This document shows positions 53,556-62,961 of a DNA stretch of 64,000 nt, one piece after another. Source of the stretch: Leminorella richardii (lineage in GTDB: Bacteria > Pseudomonadota > Gammaproteobacteria > Enterobacterales > Enterobacteriaceae); the NCBI RefSeq assembly GCF_900478135.1, contig NZ_LS483470.1:1422501-1486500 (forward strand), written 5' to 3'. Every line of letters begins with the position of its first letter. The stretch's first letter is position 1. The notes beneath the pieces are model-generated. The model made no database searches. It was not told the origin of the DNA and worked only from the letters and a program-made list of their open reading frames with translations. A program made the translations under genes and the position numbers.

Positions 53556-55235
53556 ATGACTGAATCTTTTGCTCAACTCTTTGAAGAATCCCTGAATGAA
53601 ATTGAAACCCGTCCGGGTTCCATTGTACGCGGCGTCGTTGTTGCTATTGATAAAGACGTTGTTCTGGTTGACGCGGGTCTGAAATCAGAATCTGCTATTC
53701 CAGTAGAACAGTTTAAAAACGCGCAGGGCGAACTGGAAATTCAAGTTGGCGATGAAGTTGACGTAGCGCTGGACGCTATCGAAGACGGCTTTGGCGAGAC
53801 TCTGCTGTCTCGTGAAAAAGCCAAGCGCCACGAAGCCTGGATCACTCTGGAAAAAGCGTCTGAAGAAGCCGCTACCGTTATGGGTGTTATCAATGGCAAG
53901 GTCAAGGGCGGCTTTACCGTTGAGCTTAACGGTATTCGTGCGTTCCTGCCGGGTTCACTGGTTGACGTTCGTCCCGTTCGCGACACGCTGCATTTAGAAG
54001 GCAAAGAGCTAGAGTTCAAGGTTATCAAACTTGACCAAAAGCGTAACAACGTTGTTGTTTCTCGCCGCGCCGTTATCGAATCCGAAAACAGTGCAGAGCG
54101 CGATCAGCTGCTGGAAAACCTGCAAGAAGGTATGGAAGTCAAGGGTATCGTTAAGAACCTGACTGACTACGGTGCATTCGTAGACTTGGGCGGCGTTGAC
54201 GGCCTGCTGCACATCACCGATATGGCCTGGAAGCGCGTTAAGCATCCGAGCGAAATCGTGAACGTTGGTGACGAAATCAACGTGAAAGTGCTGAAGTTCG
54301 ATCGCGATCGCACTCGCGTTTCTCTGGGCCTGAAGCAGCTGGGCGAAGATCCATGGGTCGCTATCGCTAAGCGTTACCCAGAAGGCACCAAACTGACTGG
54401 CCGCGTGACCAACCTGACCGACTACGGCTGCTTCGTTGAAATCGAAGAAGGCGTTGAAGGCCTGGTACACGTTTCAGAAATGGATTGGACCAACAAGAAC
54501 ATCCATCCGTCCAAAGTGGTTAACGTTGGCGACGTGGTTGAAGTTATGGTTCTGGATATCGACGAAGAACGTCGTCGTATCTCTCTGGGCCTCAAGCAGT
54601 GCAAAATGAACCCGTGGCAGCAGTTCGCAGAAACCCATAACAAGGGCGAGCGCGTTGAAGGCAAAATCAAGTCAATCACTGACTTCGGTATCTTCATCGG
54701 TCTGGACGGCGGCATTGACGGTCTGGTTCACCTGTCTGATATCTCTTGGAACGTGGCTGGCGAAGAAGCCGTTCGCGATTACAAGAAGGGCGACGAAATC
54801 GCTGCCGTTGTTCTGCAGGTTGATGCAGAGCGCGAGCGTATCTCTTTAGGCATCAAGCAGCTGGCTGAAGATCCGTTTAACAACTACATGGCGAACGTTA
54901 AGAAAGGCGCCATTGTTAAGGGTAAAGTCACTGCAGTTGACGCAAAAGGTGCTACAGTTGAATTAGCAGACGGCGTTGAAGGCTATCTGCGCGCTTCTGA
55001 TGCTAGCCGCGATCGCGTTGAAGATGCGACCACTGTGCTGAGCGTTGGCGACGAAGTTGAAGCCAAGTTTACCGGCGTTGACCGTAAGAACCGTGTAATC
55101 AGCCTGTCTGTTCGTGCTAAAGACGAAGCCGATGAGAAAGAAGCCGTTGCTACTGTTAACAACAACAGCAAGCAGGAAGAAGGCGGATTCTCTAACGCAA
55201 TGGCTGAAGCATTTAAAGCGGCTAAAGGCGAATAA
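53556..55235 (+). CDS. rpsA: 30S ribosomal protein S1
   Basis: 559 residues (E. coli 557) with six S1/OB repeats. Repeats 3-6 are plain from recurring DYGAFVDLGGVDGLLHITDM, DYGCFVEIEEGVEGLVHVSE, DFGIFIGLDGGIDGLVHLSD and VELADGVEGYLRAS blocks; repeats 1-2 bind the ribosome through S2. S1 unfolds and recruits mRNA at the 30S subunit. Acidic pI and gene order cmk-rpsA-ihfB are as in E. coli. Confidence 0.98.
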   Translation: MTESFAQLFEESLNEIETRPGSIVRGVVVAIDKDVVLVDAGLKSESAIPVEQFKNAQGELEIQVGDEVDVALDAIEDGFGETLLSREKAKRHEAWITLEKASEEAATVMGVINGKVKGGFTVELNGIRAFLPGSLVDVRPVRDTLHLEGKELEFKVIKLDQKRNNVVVSRRAVIESENSAERDQLLENLQEGMEVKGIVKNLTDYGAFVDLGGVDGLLHITDMAWKRVKHPSEIVNVGDEINVKVLKFDRDRTRVSLGLKQLGEDPWVAIAKRYPEGTKLTGRVTNLTDYGCFVEIEEGVEGLVHVSEMDWTNKNIHPSKVVNVGDVVEVMVLDIDEERRRISLGLKQCKMNPWQQFAETHNKGERVEGKIKSITDFGIFIGLDGGIDGLVHLSDISWNVAGEEAVRDYKKGDEIAAVVLQVDAERERISLGIKQLAEDPFNNYMANVKKGAIVKGKVTAVDAKGATVELADGVEGYLRASDASRDRVEDATTVLSVGDEVEAKFTGVDRKNRVISLSVRAKDEADEKEAVATVNNNSKQEEGGFSNAMAEAFKAAKGE

Positions 55236-55240
55236 TGGCG

Positions 55241-55260
55241 AGGGGCGGCTTGCCGCCCCT
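55241..55260 (+). terminator. G+C-rich hairpin after rpsA
   Basis: AGGGGCGG at 55241-55248 pairs with CCGCCCCT at 55253-55260 around CTTG, five bases after the rpsA stop. The T-run after it is poor, so termination is probably partial. Confidence 0.5.
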
Positions 55261-55278
55261 TCGGTAGTTGAGCGGATA

Positions 55279-55344
55279 TATACCCTAAATAATTCGAATT
55301 GTAGGAAGGCTAACGCATCTGCAGCTTGAAGTATGACGGGTATA
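55279..55344. repeat. 66-bp MITE-like palindromic repeat
   Basis: The element begins TATACCC and ends GGGTATA. Its outer 25 bases on each side are imperfect inverse complements, including AATTCGAA against TTGAAG segments. The right half (CAGCTTGAAGTATGACGGG, then TATA) is the signature of a palindromic repeat widespread in Yersinia, Serratia and relatives. Here it is a short form wedged between rpsA and ihfB; its end reaches to 14 bases before the ihfB start. Confidence 0.7.
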
Positions 55345-55358
55345 AGCTTGGAGGAACG

Positions 55359-55646
55359 ATGACCAAGTCAGAACTGATAGAAAGACTCGCTGGTAAACAA
55401 ACTCATTTACCAACAAAAGTGGTTGAGGATGCAGTGAAGGAAATGCTGGAGCATATGGCGGCTACGCTGTCAGGCGGCGAACGCATTGAGATCCGTGGGT
55501 TTGGCAGTTTTTCTCTTCACTACCGTGCTCCGCGCGTTGGGCGCAATCCGAAGACGGGTGAAAAAGTGGAATTGGAAAGTAAATACGTTCCCCACTTTAA
55601 GCCAGGCAAAGAGTTGCGCGATCGTGCGAATATTTACGGCAATTAG
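55359..55646 (+). CDS. ihfB: integration host factor subunit beta
   Basis: 95 residues from the ATG at 55359 with GGAGG directly upstream; an ATG 33 bases earlier lies inside the palindromic repeat and is rejected. MTKSELIERLAGKQTHLP, RIEIRGFGSFSLHYRAPRVGRNPKTG and VPHFKPGKELRDR are typical; the beta-arm Pro that intercalates into DNA is in GRNPKTG. With IHF-alpha it bends DNA at specific sites in replication, recombination and transcription. Confidence 0.97.
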   Translation: MTKSELIERLAGKQTHLPTKVVEDAVKEMLEHMAATLSGGERIEIRGFGSFSLHYRAPRVGRNPKTGEKVELESKYVPHFKPGKELRDRANIYGN

Positions 55647-55671
55647 CCGTAACTGTTAGCCAAATAAATGT

Positions 55672-55708
55672 AAAAAAGCCCGAGGTGGGTAACTGCCTCG
55701 GGTTTTTT
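55672..55708 (+). terminator. rho-independent terminator after ihfB
   Basis: CCCGAGG at 55679-55685 pairs perfectly with CCTCGGG at 55696-55702, followed by six Ts and preceded by six As, so the stem can extend and may work in both directions. Confidence 0.93.
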
Positions 55709-55893
55709 ATTGCCGATAACATTTTCTCTTCCTTTTAATTTCCGCTGTTTGGTTTTGCGGGCTTCTTCACAACTCCTAAGTCTATTTTCTTAACAAAAGA
55801 CGGTTTCTCTGGCGACTGGCCGCAAACAGACGGTTTGTGTCTGGTTTATAGCCATCTCTTCTTTTACAACAGCGCCATGTTCACCAAGATATT

Positions 55894-58197
55894 ATGGAAT
55901 TGCGCTTGTTCTTTAGGCTGTCGTTTGACGCGGTCGCAGTTGCGGCCGCTGTGGGTATCGTCCCCCTGCTGTTCATGGCTGAACTTCCCTCTCCAATGGT
56001 GTGGTGGAGTATGGTGTTTGTTGCCTGCGGAGCGGCGCTTTTTCGCTATCGACTTTGTCGATGGATAAGCCTTACGCTGGCTTTTTTCCTCTGGGGAACC
56101 CTGTGTGCTGGGCGCCTGTGTGACAGTATCGAACACTATGCCGGTCAGCGAGCTGTCGTTGAAGGCTATGTAGTGAGTGCGAGTTTGCATTTGGATAGAC
56201 AAGCAGCAGGCAAAATCTTCTATGTCGATAGCGTAAATGGACGGCCGCTATCGTTAACGGAGCGCCTCTCTTTATCGCTGGCTTTTCCTATGGGCACTGA
56301 GTCTATTCGTGAACAAATGCAGGCAGGGCAGCGCTGGCGCCTTTCTGTAGACTTCAGGCCCGTTCACTCTCGGCTTAATGAAGGTGGCTACGACAGGCAG
56401 AGAGGGGCAATGGCAAACGGTCAGCCTCTGATTGGGCGCATAAAGTCGGCTGAACGCCTAGATGACTCGCCAAGTTTTAGGCAGCGGCTTATTTCTCGCG
56501 CTCTTGAAATAACCGCCGGGTTGGAATACCGCGATGTGTTAATGGCGCTGGCTTTCGGTGAGCGGGAGCTTATGTCTAAGGAGAACCGGCAGCGCTTTAT
56601 GAAAACCGGAACGGCTCACCTGATGGCGATTTCCGGGCTACATGTGGTTTTCGCCGGTGCATTTGGCGCTATTGGGGCTCGCGGCGTTCAGCTTCTTCTT
56701 CCATGCCGCTTTATTGAGCCTCGCTTTCCCCTGCTGGTTGGGTGGTGTACCGCTGCCGTGTACGTTTGGCTGGCCGGCGCTAATCCTCCTGCGGCAAGAA
56801 CCCTTTGCGCGATGAGCGTTTATCTGGCGCTGAGGCTAGGTGGGTTTCACTGGTCTTCATGGCAGATTTGGCTGCGCTGTATGGCTTTTTTGCTGGTGCT
56901 GGATCCTATGATGGCGATCTCCGACAGCTTTTGGCTTTCCTGCCTAGCCGTGGCTGGGCTGATTTTTTGGTTTCAGTGTTTTCCTTTGGCGGAGAAAGGG
57001 GGGCGATTTAGCTTTATCGGCGGTTGGCTCTCGGCGCAGATAGCCATGATGGTATTGCTTTTGCCACTTCAATTTTTACTGTTTCACGGCCTGAGCCTTA
57101 GTTCCCTGTTTGGGAATGCGGTAGCTATCCCTGTTGTATCGTGGTTGGCCGTTCCTTTGATTTTATGCGGGCTAATAACGCTGGGGGTTCCAGCTATCAG
57201 CAGCGTCTTTTGGTGGCTGGCGGATCGATCAATCTCTTTTATGATGGCGGCTCTTGGCTATCTGGAATTTGGCTGGATTGAGGTTTCTACCTACGGCGTA
57301 GTATTAAGCTTTTTAGGGTGGGGCGTTGCAGTTGCCTGGCGCTTTGGCCTGTGGCACAGCTGCCCGTATTCACTGAGCGTAACGCTCTTTTTATTTTTTC
57401 TACCCTGCTGGCAAAATCAAAGTGAGAGATGGCGTGTAGATATGCTGGATGTTGGTCACGGACTTGCCGTTGTTATTCGCCAGAGAAATGAAGCCGTGAT
57501 ATATGATACAGGGCAGCGTTGGGGGGAAACCTCTATGGCGGAGCGGGAAATTATTCCCTTTTTACGCTGGCATGGATTAAAGCTAGTGGGCATTATCCTT
57601 AGCCATCAGCATGCCGATCACTCTGGCGGGCTGGAGGAGCTTAGGCGTGAATATCCAGACGCTTGGTTAAAAAGCTCAGTGAACGGCCTAGGCGAGCCGT
57701 GTAAACAGAATGAACAGTGGCGGTGGGGAATTCTAGCATTTCAGTCGCTATGGCCGGTACGTCTTACTGACAGCGCCGGTAATGCGGAGTCGTGTGTGGT
57801 AAGAGTTGACGACGGGCGCTTCGGGATTTTGCTAACTGGCGACCTTGAACGAGAGCAGGAGCAACTTTTGATTGCCCAATATGGTAGCGTTTTGTCCAGT
57901 ACCCTGCTTCAGGTTCCCCATCACGGTAGCAAAACGTCATCAACAGCGGCTCTCCTTTTGGCAGCTCAGCCGCAGGTAGCAATGGCTTCAGCGGCAAAGT
58001 TTAATCCGTGGCGGCTTCCCGCGAAAAGCGTGGTTACGCGCTATCGGCAGGCCGGTATCAACTGGTATTCTACTTCAGAGGAAGGGCAGCTGAGCGCACT
58101 GTTTTATCATGATAATTATCATCTTTTCACGCTGAGAGCACATATAATGCCCCGTTGGTATCACGCGTCATTTGGTTCTTTGCACCATAATGAGTAA
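55894..58197 (+). CDS. ycaI: ComEC/Rec2-family DNA uptake channel protein (YcaI)
   Basis: 767 residues (E. coli YcaI 754). Three parts are seen: an N-terminal membrane pair and OB-like region (about 1-200); a competence domain with about eight helices, including GTAHLMAISGLHVVFAG at about 237; and a C-terminal metallo-beta-lactamase-like domain with LSHQHADHSGG at about 569, LLTGD at about 648 and VPHHGSKTSS at about 673. ComEC proteins pass single-stranded DNA across the inner membrane. The metal-binding residues look complete. msbA starts 35 bases later. The ribosome-binding site is weak. Confidence 0.92.
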   Translation: MELRLFFRLSFDAVAVAAAVGIVPLLFMAELPSPMVWWSMVFVACGAALFRYRLCRWISLTLAFFLWGTLCAGRLCDSIEHYAGQRAVVEGYVVSASLHLDRQAAGKIFYVDSVNGRPLSLTERLSLSLAFPMGTESIREQMQAGQRWRLSVDFRPVHSRLNEGGYDRQRGAMANGQPLIGRIKSAERLDDSPSFRQRLISRALEITAGLEYRDVLMALAFGERELMSKENRQRFMKTGTAHLMAISGLHVVFAGAFGAIGARGVQLLLPCRFIEPRFPLLVGWCTAAVYVWLAGANPPAARTLCAMSVYLALRLGGFHWSSWQIWLRCMAFLLVLDPMMAISDSFWLSCLAVAGLIFWFQCFPLAEKGGRFSFIGGWLSAQIAMMVLLLPLQFLLFHGLSLSSLFGNAVAIPVVSWLAVPLILCGLITLGVPAISSVFWWLADRSISFMMAALGYLEFGWIEVSTYGVVLSFLGWGVAVAWRFGLWHSCPYSLSVTLFLFFLPCWQNQSERWRVDMLDVGHGLAVVIRQRNEAVIYDTGQRWGETSMAEREIIPFLRWHGLKLVGIILSHQHADHSGGLEELRREYPDAWLKSSVNGLGEPCKQNEQWRWGILAFQSLWPVRLTDSAGNAESCVVRVDDGRFGILLTGDLEREQEQLLIAQYGSVLSSTLLQVPHHGSKTSSTAALLLAAQPQVAMASAAKFNPWRLPAKSVVTRYRQAGINWYSTSEEGQLSALFYHDNYHLFTLRAHIMPRWYHASFGSLHHNE

Positions 58198-58232
58198 AAT
58201 AACGCGCTTATTCGCATAACGTTGGTATATGA

Positions 58233-59981
58233 ATGATAAACGATAAAGACATTTCAACATGGCAGACCTTCCGTCGGCTGTGGCCCATGATAAAGACCTT
58301 CAAGACCGGACTTATCGTTGCCGCTGTCGCGCTGATCTTCAATGCGGGAACAGACGCACTTATGATCTCTCTGCTCAAGCCGCTGTTGGATGACGGATTC
58401 GGCAAGTCTGAAAGCAACATACTGGCATGGATGTCACTTGTCGTTCTGGGGCTGATGGTCATGCGCGGTGTGACCAGCTATATATCAACATACTGTTTAT
58501 CGTGGGTTTCCGGCAAGGTCGTAATGACGGTTCGCCGCCGGCTGTTTAATCACATGATGAGTATGCCCGTCTCCTTCTTTGACCAGCAGTCAACCGGAAC
58601 GTTGCTTTCACGTATTACCTACGATTCAGAACAGGTTGCCTCTTCGTCTTCGAGCGCACTGATCACCGTCGTGCGTGAAGGCGCCTATATTCTGGCGCTG
58701 TTTGGCATGATGTTTTACTACAGCTGGCAGTTGTCACTGATTTTGGTTATTTTGGCACCTGTGGTGTCCGTCGTTATTCGCTTTGTTTCCAAACGCTTTC
58801 GCGCCATCAGCAAGAATATGCAAAATACCATGGGGCAGGTAACCGCCAGCGCTGAGCAGATGCTGAAAGGGCATAAAGAAGTGCTGCTGTTTGGCGGCCA
58901 GGAAGTAGAAACCAATCGCTTCAATAAGGTCAGCAACCGCATGCGTCAGCAGGGAATGAAGATGACTGCTGCTTCAGCGATTTCCGACCCTATTATTCAG
59001 CTGATTGCCTCAACCGCGCTAGCTATGGTGCTGTTTGCTTCCAGCTTTCCTGAAATTATGGGAACCCTGTCAGCGGGAACCATTACCGTGGTCTTTTCAT
59101 CCATGGTGGCGCTGATGAAGCCGCTGAAGTCATTAACCAACGTGAACGCGCAGTTTCAGCGCGGGATGGCAGCCTGCCAGACGCTGTTTGCGATTTTAGA
59201 TACCGAAACGGAAAAAGACGAAGGCACGCTGAAGGTCGATCGTGTGAAAGGAGACGTTGAGCTTCGCGACGTTGTCTTTACTTACCCAACAAAAGAAGAG
59301 CCGGCGCTGAAAGGCATTAGCCTGACGATTCCTGCTGGAAAAACGGTTGCTCTGGTGGGGCGCTCTGGCTCCGGTAAGTCGACCATTGCCAATCTTTTAA
59401 CGCGCTTTTACGATATTCAAAGCGGTGAAATCCTCATTGATGGTCACGAAGTGAGGGAATACACCCTGAGCTCCCTGCGAGAGCAGGTTGCCGTTGTCTC
59501 TCAGAACGTTCACCTGTTTAACGACACGATCGCCAATAACATTGCCTATGCGCGTACAGAAGAATACAGCCGCGAAGAGATAGAGAAAGCGGCGACAATG
59601 GCCTATGCAATGGACTTCATCAAAAAGATGGAGCTGGGGCTGGATACCATGATCGGCGAAAACGGCGTTTTGCTTTCCGGCGGTCAGCGCCAGCGCATTG
59701 CTATCGCCCGAGCGCTGCTGCGCGATAGTCCAATTCTGATTCTGGACGAAGCCACCTCGGCGCTGGATACTGAATCTGAACGAGCTATACAGGCTGCGCT
59801 GGACGAACTGCAAAAAAACCGCACCTCTTTGGTTATTGCCCACCGTCTGTCGACTATTGAAAAAGCCGACCAGATTTTGGTCATTGAAGACGGTCGCATA
59901 GTTGAACGCGGCAATCACGAAGAGCTGCTGCGTAACGGCGGTGTTTACGCCCAGCTGCATCGGATGCAGTTTAGTCAATGA
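58233..59981 (+). CDS. msbA: lipid A ABC exporter MsbA
   Basis: 582 residues, the E. coli length. Six helices in the first 320 residues, then an ATPase with Walker A GRSGSGKST at about 376, LSGGQRQRIAIARALL at about 481, Walker B LILDEATSALD and the switch His in IAHRLSTIE. A homodimer flips core-lipid A from the inner to the outer leaflet of the inner membrane. Its stop overlaps the lpxK start by four bases. Confidence 0.97.
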   Translation: MINDKDISTWQTFRRLWPMIKTFKTGLIVAAVALIFNAGTDALMISLLKPLLDDGFGKSESNILAWMSLVVLGLMVMRGVTSYISTYCLSWVSGKVVMTVRRRLFNHMMSMPVSFFDQQSTGTLLSRITYDSEQVASSSSSALITVVREGAYILALFGMMFYYSWQLSLILVILAPVVSVVIRFVSKRFRAISKNMQNTMGQVTASAEQMLKGHKEVLLFGGQEVETNRFNKVSNRMRQQGMKMTAASAISDPIIQLIASTALAMVLFASSFPEIMGTLSAGTITVVFSSMVALMKPLKSLTNVNAQFQRGMAACQTLFAILDTETEKDEGTLKVDRVKGDVELRDVVFTYPTKEEPALKGISLTIPAGKTVALVGRSGSGKSTIANLLTRFYDIQSGEILIDGHEVREYTLSSLREQVAVVSQNVHLFNDTIANNIAYARTEEYSREEIEKAATMAYAMDFIKKMELGLDTMIGENGVLLSGGQRQRIAIARALLRDSPILILDEATSALDTESERAIQAALDELQKNRTSLVIAHRLSTIEKADQILVIEDGRIVERGNHEELLRNGGVYAQLHRMQFSQ

Positions 59982-60958
59982 TTGAGCGCATCTGGTCAGG
60001 AAAGTCAAAGCTCTATCCTCTGCTGCTGCCGCTGTCCCTGCTGTATGGGCTGGTCAGCAGTTTGAGGCGCTGGGGCTATCGACTGGGATGGCTGCGTTCT
60101 TGGCGTTCTCCTGTGCCTGTGGTGGTGGTAGGTAACTTAACCGCCGGGGGCAACGGAAAAACGCCTATTGTTATCTGGCTGGTTGAACGCCTTAGCCAAA
60201 AAGGGCTACGAGTCGGCGTTGTCTCTCGTGGCTATGGCGGCAAGGCCGAGCGTTATCCGGTTGTGCTGAATAAGGCCACTACGCCCAACGAGGCGGGTGA
60301 TGAACCGGTACTGATTTTCCAACGCACGGGGGCTCCCGTCGCCGTTTCTCCCGTTCGCCGTCAGGCCGTTGAGGCGCTGCTGTCGCAATATGAACTGGAC
60401 ATTATTGTTACCGATGACGGGCTACAGCACTACGCTTTACAGAGAGACGTCGAGCTGGTGGTCGTTGACGGCGTTCGCCGCTTCGGCAACGGCTGGTGGT
60501 TACCGGCCGGGCCCATGCGAGAGCGAGCCAAACGGCTTGAGAGTGTCGATGCAGCGATCGTTAACGGCGGTAGGGCGATGCCGGGAGAAATCCCGATGAC
60601 GCTGCTGCCTTCTCTGGCCGTTAACCTCGTGACCGACGAAAGAGTGCCTGTCACCGAGCTAGGCTCTGTTGTCGCTATGGCCGGTATTGGCCACCCTCCA
60701 CGCTTCTTCCAAACGTTAAATAGCCTTGGCGTCAAGCCTGACGCCGTGCACGGTTTTGCCGATCATCAGGATTACACACTGGATACCCTGTCTTCTCTAA
60801 CGACAGGGGCTCAGTCATTACTTATGACAGAAAAGGACGCGGTGAAGTGCCGTGGGTTTGCAAAAGACAGCTGGTGGTATTTACCCGTTGATGCTCACTT
60901 TTCTTCAGAAGACGAAGAGCGTCTGTTATCCATACTGACAGCGGCGATTTCGCGCTGA
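59978..60958 (+). CDS. lpxK: tetraacyldisaccharide 4'-kinase
   Basis: 326 residues (E. coli 328). An N-terminal hydrophobic anchor (LYPLLLPLSLLYGLVSSL) precedes the P-loop NLTAGGNGKTP at about 51, and DDGLQHYALQRDVELVVVDG at about 148 holds family catalytic residues. It phosphorylates the 4' position of the lipid A precursor. ATGA overlap with msbA gives translational coupling. E. coli ycaQ, which follows, is missing; ycaR comes after 121 bases. Confidence 0.96.
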   Translation: MIERIWSGKSKLYPLLLPLSLLYGLVSSLRRWGYRLGWLRSWRSPVPVVVVGNLTAGGNGKTPIVIWLVERLSQKGLRVGVVSRGYGGKAERYPVVLNKATTPNEAGDEPVLIFQRTGAPVAVSPVRRQAVEALLSQYELDIIVTDDGLQHYALQRDVELVVVDGVRRFGNGWWLPAGPMRERAKRLESVDAAIVNGGRAMPGEIPMTLLPSLAVNLVTDERVPVTELGSVVAMAGIGHPPRFFQTLNSLGVKPDAVHGFADHQDYTLDTLSSLTTGAQSLLMTEKDAVKCRGFAKDSWWYLPVDAHFSSEDEERLLSILTAAISR

Positions 60959-61079
60959 TATTAAGGGTCACAAAAACCTTGATATAGCGCGGGGAAGCGG
61001 CGCTTTTGCATGAAATCTTGGTGTGAAATGTGCTATTGTCAGCAGCAGTGTCAATCTTTGCGATTACTAGAGGTTATTC

Positions 61080-61262
61080 ATGGATCATCGACTGTTGGAC
61101 ATCATCGCCTGTCCGGTTTGTGGCGGTAAGCTGGCCTTTAACAAAGAGCGTCAACAGCTTATTTGCAACCTAGACAGTTTGGCTTATCCCGTGCGCGATG
61201 GTATTCCAGTGCTGTTGGAAAACGAAGCTCACAAACTGACTCAAGATGAGAAAGCGTCATGA
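61080..61262 (+). CDS. ycaR: UPF0434/Trm112-family protein YcaR
   Basis: 60 residues, the family length. It begins MDHRLLDIIACPVCGGKL and ends in a LAYPVRDGIPVLL strand, the Trm112-like fold; only one Cys pair of the zinc ribbon is present. It is thought to help partner enzymes, but the role in this place is unknown. Its stop overlaps the kdsB start by four bases, so the two are coupled. Confidence 0.93.
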   Translation: MDHRLLDIIACPVCGGKLAFNKERQQLICNLDSLAYPVRDGIPVLLENEAHKLTQDEKAS

Positions 61263-62014
61263 GTTTTATTGCCATTGTTCCTGCACGCTACGCGTCAACC
61301 AGACTACCGGGTAAGCCACTGGCGGATATCGCCGGTAAGCCGATGGTAGTTCACGTCATGGAGCGGGCGCTGGAGTCCGGCGCATCCAGAGTGATTGTCG
61401 CGACGGATAATGAAGAAGTTAAACTGGCGGTGGAAGCTGCCGGCGGCGAAGTGTGTTTAACCAGCCCGGACCATAATTCTGGCACAGAGCGCTTGGCTGA
61501 AGTCATTGACCGCTACGGCTTTAATGATGACGAAGTGATTGTCAACGTTCAGGGGGACGAGCCTATGATCCCTCCGGTTATCATTCGTCAGGTTGCTGAC
61601 AACTTAGCCTCCTCTGATGCCGGTATGGCGACACTGGCTGTCCCCATTGATGATGTTGAAGAGGCCTTTAACCCTAACGCGGTGAAGGTCGTTATTGACA
61701 GCAAAGGCTATGCAATTTATTTCTCCCGAGCGACTATTCCCTGGGACAGAAATCGATTTAGCGTTTCAACGAAAGAGATTGGTGACTTTTACCTGCGCCA
61801 TATTGGTATTTACGCCTATCGCGCCGGGTTTGTTCGCCGCTACGTCAACTGGCAGCCAAGCCCCCTTGAGCAGATTGAAATGCTGGAACAGCTTCGGGTG
61901 CTCTGGTACGGCGAAAAGATCCACGTGGACAAGGCTAAAGAGGTGCCGACCGTGGGGGTTGATACGCCGGAAGACCTGTTCAGGGTCAGAGAGGCTCTGG
62001 GCCATCGTTTTTAA
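61259..62014 (+). CDS. kdsB: 3-deoxy-manno-octulosonate cytidylyltransferase
   Basis: 251 residues (E. coli 248). Nucleotide-binding VPARYASTRLPGKPLADIAGKP at residues 7-28, catalytic Asp in NVQGDEPMIPP at about 98, and VNWQPSPLEQIEMLEQLR plus DTPEDL near the end. It activates Kdo as CMP-Kdo for LPS core synthesis, matching the lipid A genes msbA and lpxK upstream. Confidence 0.97.
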   Translation: MSFIAIVPARYASTRLPGKPLADIAGKPMVVHVMERALESGASRVIVATDNEEVKLAVEAAGGEVCLTSPDHNSGTERLAEVIDRYGFNDDEVIVNVQGDEPMIPPVIIRQVADNLASSDAGMATLAVPIDDVEEAFNPNAVKVVIDSKGYAIYFSRATIPWDRNRFSVSTKEIGDFYLRHIGIYAYRAGFVRRYVNWQPSPLEQIEMLEQLRVLWYGEKIHVDKAKEVPTVGVDTPEDLFRVREALGHRF

Positions 62015-62026
62015 ATCTGGCACTGC

Positions 62027-62047
62027 CCGCCGGTACGTTACCGGCGG
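62027..62047. terminator. hairpin between convergent kdsB and elyC
   Basis: CCGCCGGTA at 62027-62035 pairs perfectly with TACCGGCGG at 62039-62047 around CGT. Neither side has a clear T-run, so termination on either strand may be partial. Confidence 0.45.
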
Positions 62048-62058
62048 AGCGTCTGCTG

Positions 62059-62826
62059 CTACTCTTTGATTTTTAGCCACCAGCTTCCCAGCGTTTCGTA
62101 CCAGGCGCGCTCGCTGTGCGATAGGTAGAGTGCTGATGGAAACGCTTTTTCCCAAGGGTTTAGCGGTCCATAGGTGGCCATTTGGTTAGCAGGAACCGGG
62201 ATAGGGTTCAGCCCCGCGTTCTGAAAGATTTTTACGGCTCTGGGCAGGTGATTGGCGGAGGTCACGAGCAGGAAGGGGTTACCGTTAACCAGTTCAGCCA
62301 CTGCCTGCGACTCTTCAATCGTGTCTTTAGCCCGATCCAGCGCGATGACATTCTGTTTGTCTACGCCAAGGCTTTCAGCCACCATGGCGGCCACTGTCGC
62401 ACTGGCGACCGGATTAGATTCGGCATAGGCTCCCGTAAACACTAGCTTGCTGCCGGGGATAAGGCGGTGAAGGCGAACGCCCTCTGCGACTCTCGGCAGG
62501 CTATTGGGGAAGAGATTGGAGCTGGGAGCCCACTCTGAATTGTAGGTATAGCCGCCGCCGAGTACCACGATGTATTCGATATGGGGCTCACCCTGCGCCT
62601 TCGGAGAGTAAGTCGGAAAACGTGTTTCAAGGGGCATGAGTAGTCTATCAGCGACGGGCTGGAGACTAATCAGCAACAGCGTTAACCAGCTTACGGTCAT
62701 CAGTACTTTGGCGCTTTTTTGCCAGCGGGTGAACCACAGTAGCAGAAGCGCGATAGCCATCGCTGTCAGAAGAAAGGGCAGTGGCAGCAGTAGACCGCCG
62801 ACGATTTTTTTTAGAGTGAAAAGCAT
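62059..62826 (-). CDS. elyC: envelope biogenesis factor ElyC (DUF218)
   Basis: 255 residues (E. coli ElyC/YcbC 259). Two N-terminal membrane helices (about 12-31 and 40-58) precede an exported DUF218 domain: EYIVVLGGGYTYN, KLVFTGAYAESN, VIALDRAKDTIEES and LLVTSANHLPRAVKIF. It affects peptidoglycan assembly and lipid-carrier use at low temperature. It lies convergent with kdsB and divergent from cmoM. E. coli ycbJ, between kdsB and ycbC, is absent. Confidence 0.93.
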   Translation of the reverse strand: MLFTLKKIVGGLLLPLPFLLTAMAIALLLLWFTRWQKSAKVLMTVSWLTLLLISLQPVADRLLMPLETRFPTYSPKAQGEPHIEYIVVLGGGYTYNSEWAPSSNLFPNSLPRVAEGVRLHRLIPGSKLVFTGAYAESNPVASATVAAMVAESLGVDKQNVIALDRAKDTIEESQAVAELVNGNPFLLVTSANHLPRAVKIFQNAGLNPIPVPANQMATYGPLNPWEKAFPSALYLSHSERAWYETLGSWWLKIKE

Positions 62827-62961
62827 AGATTTTCCAGGCTGATGGTCAGACGGCGTTCAGTGAGAATATCAGGCGTTCATTTTATAGTAAGTTACAGCAA
62901 TAATAGAAGAATGTGTTGTTGCTTTTAGCCCATTGTTGATAGCGGAGAGAGTCAGTTCGCC

